8,045 nt of DNA from Candidatus Cloacimonadota bacterium (lineage in GTDB: Bacteria > Cloacimonadota > Cloacimonadia > JGIOTU-2), in NCBI GenBank assembly GCA_014382685.1, contig JACNJG010000038.1:1-8045 (forward strand), in the 5' to 3' direction. Position 1 is the first letter of the stretch; the number at the start of each line of letters is the position of its first letter. Below, piece after piece: positions 7,040 to 8,045 of this stretch. The notes beneath the pieces were generated by a model. It was not told the DNA's origin. It searched no databases and saw only the letters and a program-made list of their open reading frames with translations. The translations under genes were made by a program, and so were the position numbers.

Positions 7040-7498
7040 TTAATACTGAGCTAATATATCTTTGATCTTGCCAGGAGTTAAGCGACCGTATGCTTTATCG
7101 TTGACCATGATCACCGGTGCAAGACTGCAACATCCGAGACATGCCACTTCTTCGACAGTAAATTTCAAATCTTTTGTTGTACCGCCCGGCTCTACCTTCA
7201 ATTCTTCATAAAGCGCTTCTGAAATTTTTAGAGCATTAGCAACATGACATGCTGTTCCATGGCAGATACGGATAATGTTCTTTCCAATTGGATGCAAACG
7301 GAATTGTGTATAAAACGTTGTAACACCATAAATTTCTGAAACAGGTATTTTTGTTTTTTCAGATATGTATTTCATAGCTTCCCTGGAAAGATATCCAAGT
7401 TGCGCTTGTGTATTCTGTAAGATGGGGATCAAGGAACCTTTTCTGTCTTCAAATTCTTGTAAGACTGCATCAATTCTATTGAAATCACTTTCTGCCAT
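7040..7498 (-). CDS. nuoE: NuoE/HydC-like thioredoxin-fold [2Fe-2S] subunit
   Basis: This 152-residue protein is the small electron-carrier subunit that pairs with the NuoF/HydB-like flavoprotein. The N-terminal half is the helical NuoE region, with QAQLGYLSREAM at 31-42 and the family signature EIYGVTTFYTQF at 55-66. The C-terminal half is the thioredoxin-fold [2Fe-2S] domain with the four expected ligands: Cys79 and Cys84 in CHGTAC, and Cys120 and Cys124 in CLGCC, followed by the usual APVIMVN. Length is normal for HydC/NuoE. The ATG is supported by AAGGA 8 bases upstream. It is the first gene of the operon. In HydABC-type bifurcating enzymes this subunit relays electrons next to the FMN site; that role is inferred here by homology. 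Confidence 0.95.
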   Translation of the reverse strand: MAESDFNRIDAVLQEFEDRKGSLIPILQNTQAQLGYLSREAMKYISEKTKIPVSEIYGVTTFYTQFRLHPIGKNIIRICHGTACHVANALKISEALYEELKVEPGGTTKDLKFTVEEVACLGCCSLAPVIMVNDKAYGRLTPGKIKDILAQY

Positions 7499-7506
7499 AT
7501 ATGGTG

Positions 7507-7511
7507 TCCTT
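7507..7511 (-). promoter_or_regulatory. Ribosome binding site of the NuoE-like gene
   Basis: AAGGA on the minus strand, at 7511-7507, is 8 bases before the ATG at 7498. It marks the first translation start of the operon. Confidence 0.7.
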
Positions 7512-7562
7512 GCTTGATTTTTGACATGTTGAATGGGTGTGTCCCTAAGCAGTCAAGTTATT

Positions 7563-7663
7563 TGGAAATTGCCTTTGACCTCAAAAACGAGTGAAAAATG
7601 CTATATTTTTTTATCTAAGAACTCTGTTTTCCAATGAAGATTTTCAAAAATATAGCAATTCCA
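7563..7663 (-). repeat. Nested inverted repeats, possible 5' leader structure or operator
   Basis: A perfect 12-base inverted repeat (TGCTATATTTTT at 7599-7610, AAAAATATAGCA at 7646-7657) is enclosed by a second one (TGGAAATTGC at 7563-7572, GCAATTCCA at 7655-7663, one bulged A). The arms are nested, sharing only three bases, so a transcript of either strand could fold into one long bulged hairpin. It lies 65-165 bases upstream of the operon start codon, where a leader RNA or regulator site would be expected. No T tract follows on the minus strand in a way that suggests a simple terminator. Confidence 0.5.
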
Positions 7664-7744
7664 GAGAGTGGAATATGGAGAATAAAAAAATGGAGGACGA
7701 ACATTTGAAACTACTATGAAACCATATTTTAGCAATCGTTATCA

Positions 7745-7819
7745 GGCTGGAATTCCGCCAGCCGGCGGATGGAGTTCAGTATGAAGCATGTGGAGTAATG
7801 GCGCTCTGAACTCCGCGCC
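7745..7819. repeat. GC-rich hairpin cluster with mutually exclusive pairings
   Basis: Three pairings compete: GGCTGG (7745-7750) with CCAGCC (7758-7763); CCGCC (7755-7759) with GGCGG (7764-7768); and a long-range stem of GGCG (7764-7767) and GGAGTTCAG (7771-7779) with CTGAACTCC (7806-7814) and CGCC (7816-7819). The last is a perfect 9-base inverted repeat extended by four more pairs past a small internal loop. The GC-rich block stands out from AT-rich surroundings and looks like a REP-type dispersed palindromic element; copy number cannot be seen here. Confidence 0.5.
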
Positions 7820-7822
7820 CCG

Positions 7823-7864
7823 TTTCTCGAATTTATCAGTTGTAAAATATCTTTTCTCGAATTT
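7823..7864. repeat. 12-base direct repeat at 30-base spacing
   Basis: TTTCTCGAATTT occurs exactly at 7823-7834 and again at 7853-7864. The two copies are in the same orientation with an 18-base spacer and follow directly on the GC-rich hairpin cluster. Only two copies exist, so this is not a CRISPR array. Confidence 0.6.
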
Positions 7865-7865
7865 C

Positions 7866-7880
7866 GCTTAACGGTTAAGC
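7866..7880. repeat. 15-base near-perfect palindrome
   Basis: GCTTAAC at 7866-7872 and GTTAAGC at 7874-7880 are exact inverted copies around a single G. It could be a dimeric regulator site or part of the same composite repeat as the neighbouring elements; the latter seems likelier given the cluster and the distance (about 370 bases) from the operon. Confidence 0.5.
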
Positions 7881-8045
7881 TGTGTCACGAACGGAGCTGA
7901 CGAAGATTTTGGAAATGCTTATTATATGCTATAACTTTATTTGTTGCTACGTTTTTTTCATTATGAATAAATACTTAAAACCTCTTAAATAAAAATTAAA
8001 TTTTCTTGCACGGTAATGCCAGATTCCTGTGTTTGAAGTTTGATT

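Larger units (their letters stand above)
7499..8045. other. 547-base region without a convincing gene, upstream of the redox operon
   Basis: Neither strand has a protein of recognisable family or useful length here, and I see no tRNA, rRNA or CRISPR pattern. The operon promoter must lie in the part nearest 7499, but no clear -35/-10 pair could be assigned; TTGAGG followed after 17-18 bases by an AT-rich hexamer (minus strand, about 7583-7555) is the best weak candidate. The middle and right parts carry several repeats: nested inverted repeats at 7563-7663, alternative hairpins at 7745-7819, a 12-base direct repeat at 7823-7864 and a palindrome at 7866-7880. The last 130 bases are plain AT-rich sequence. 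Confidence 0.6.

Noticed and set aside
7643..7656. FCB-type promoter (TAnnTTTG) on the minus strand at TATTTTTG before the operon.
   Set aside because: The hexamer lies inside the inverted repeat arm, no TTG element sits at the required distance upstream, and the host lineage is not certain.
7675..7784. Two tiny plus-strand reading frames joined by an ATGA overlap (14 codons from 7675, then 22 codons from 7716).
   Set aside because: Both are very short, the second runs through the GC-rich hairpin repeat, and neither has a recognisable composition or partner gene; the overlap is most likely chance.
7823..7864. Start of a CRISPR array.
   Set aside because: There are only two 12-base copies with an 18-base spacer, too short for CRISPR repeats, and no cas genes are nearby.

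Overview
The window comes from an anaerobic, fermentative bacterium with AT-rich intergenic DNA and cysteine-rich, oxygen-sensitive redox proteins. The gene content (an amino-acid-fermenter type glutamate dehydrogenase beside a multi-FeS flavoprotein complex) and the dispersed intergenic repeats would fit an FCB-group lineage such as Cloacimonadota. That placement is a guess from general knowledge and cannot be proved from this sequence.

Layout: 1-269 is an AT-rich leader that starts inside a probable dispersed repeat and carries weak promoter-like signals. It leads into gdhA (270-1601, + strand), an NADP-type hexameric glutamate dehydrogenase. A strong hairpin terminator (1624-1653) separates gdhA from a convergent three-gene operon on the - strand, read from right to left: a NuoE/HydC-like [2Fe-2S] subunit (7498-7040), a NuoF/HydB-like FMN and NAD(H) subunit (6998-5220, TTG start), and a 1177-residue composite subunit (5210-1677). 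About 550 bases upstream of the operon (7499-8045) hold no convincing gene but contain several inverted and direct repeats.

The most interesting object is the composite subunit. Its frame is a NuoG/HydA-type electron-transfer chain: an N-terminal [2Fe-2S] domain, a 2x[4Fe-4S] domain, then a molybdopterin-oxidoreductase-like domain. A complete GltD/NfnB-like FAD and NADP(H) oxidoreductase is spliced in where the NuoG/HydA His-Cys cluster motif should be. The C-terminal molybdopterin-like domain keeps its [4Fe-4S] motif but has lost the Mo/W-ligating Cys/Sec region and the usual CxKG lysine, so it is probably not a formate dehydrogenase. No [FeFe]-hydrogenase H-cluster motif is present.

Together the three subunits look like a HydABC/Bfu-type, potentially electron-bifurcating complex in which the catalytic A-subunit has been replaced by an NADP(H) flavoprotein. 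It would link NAD(H), NADP(H) and ferredoxin. GdhA makes or uses NADPH, so the convergent pair may form a functional unit of glutamate catabolism and cofactor balancing. That link is inference.
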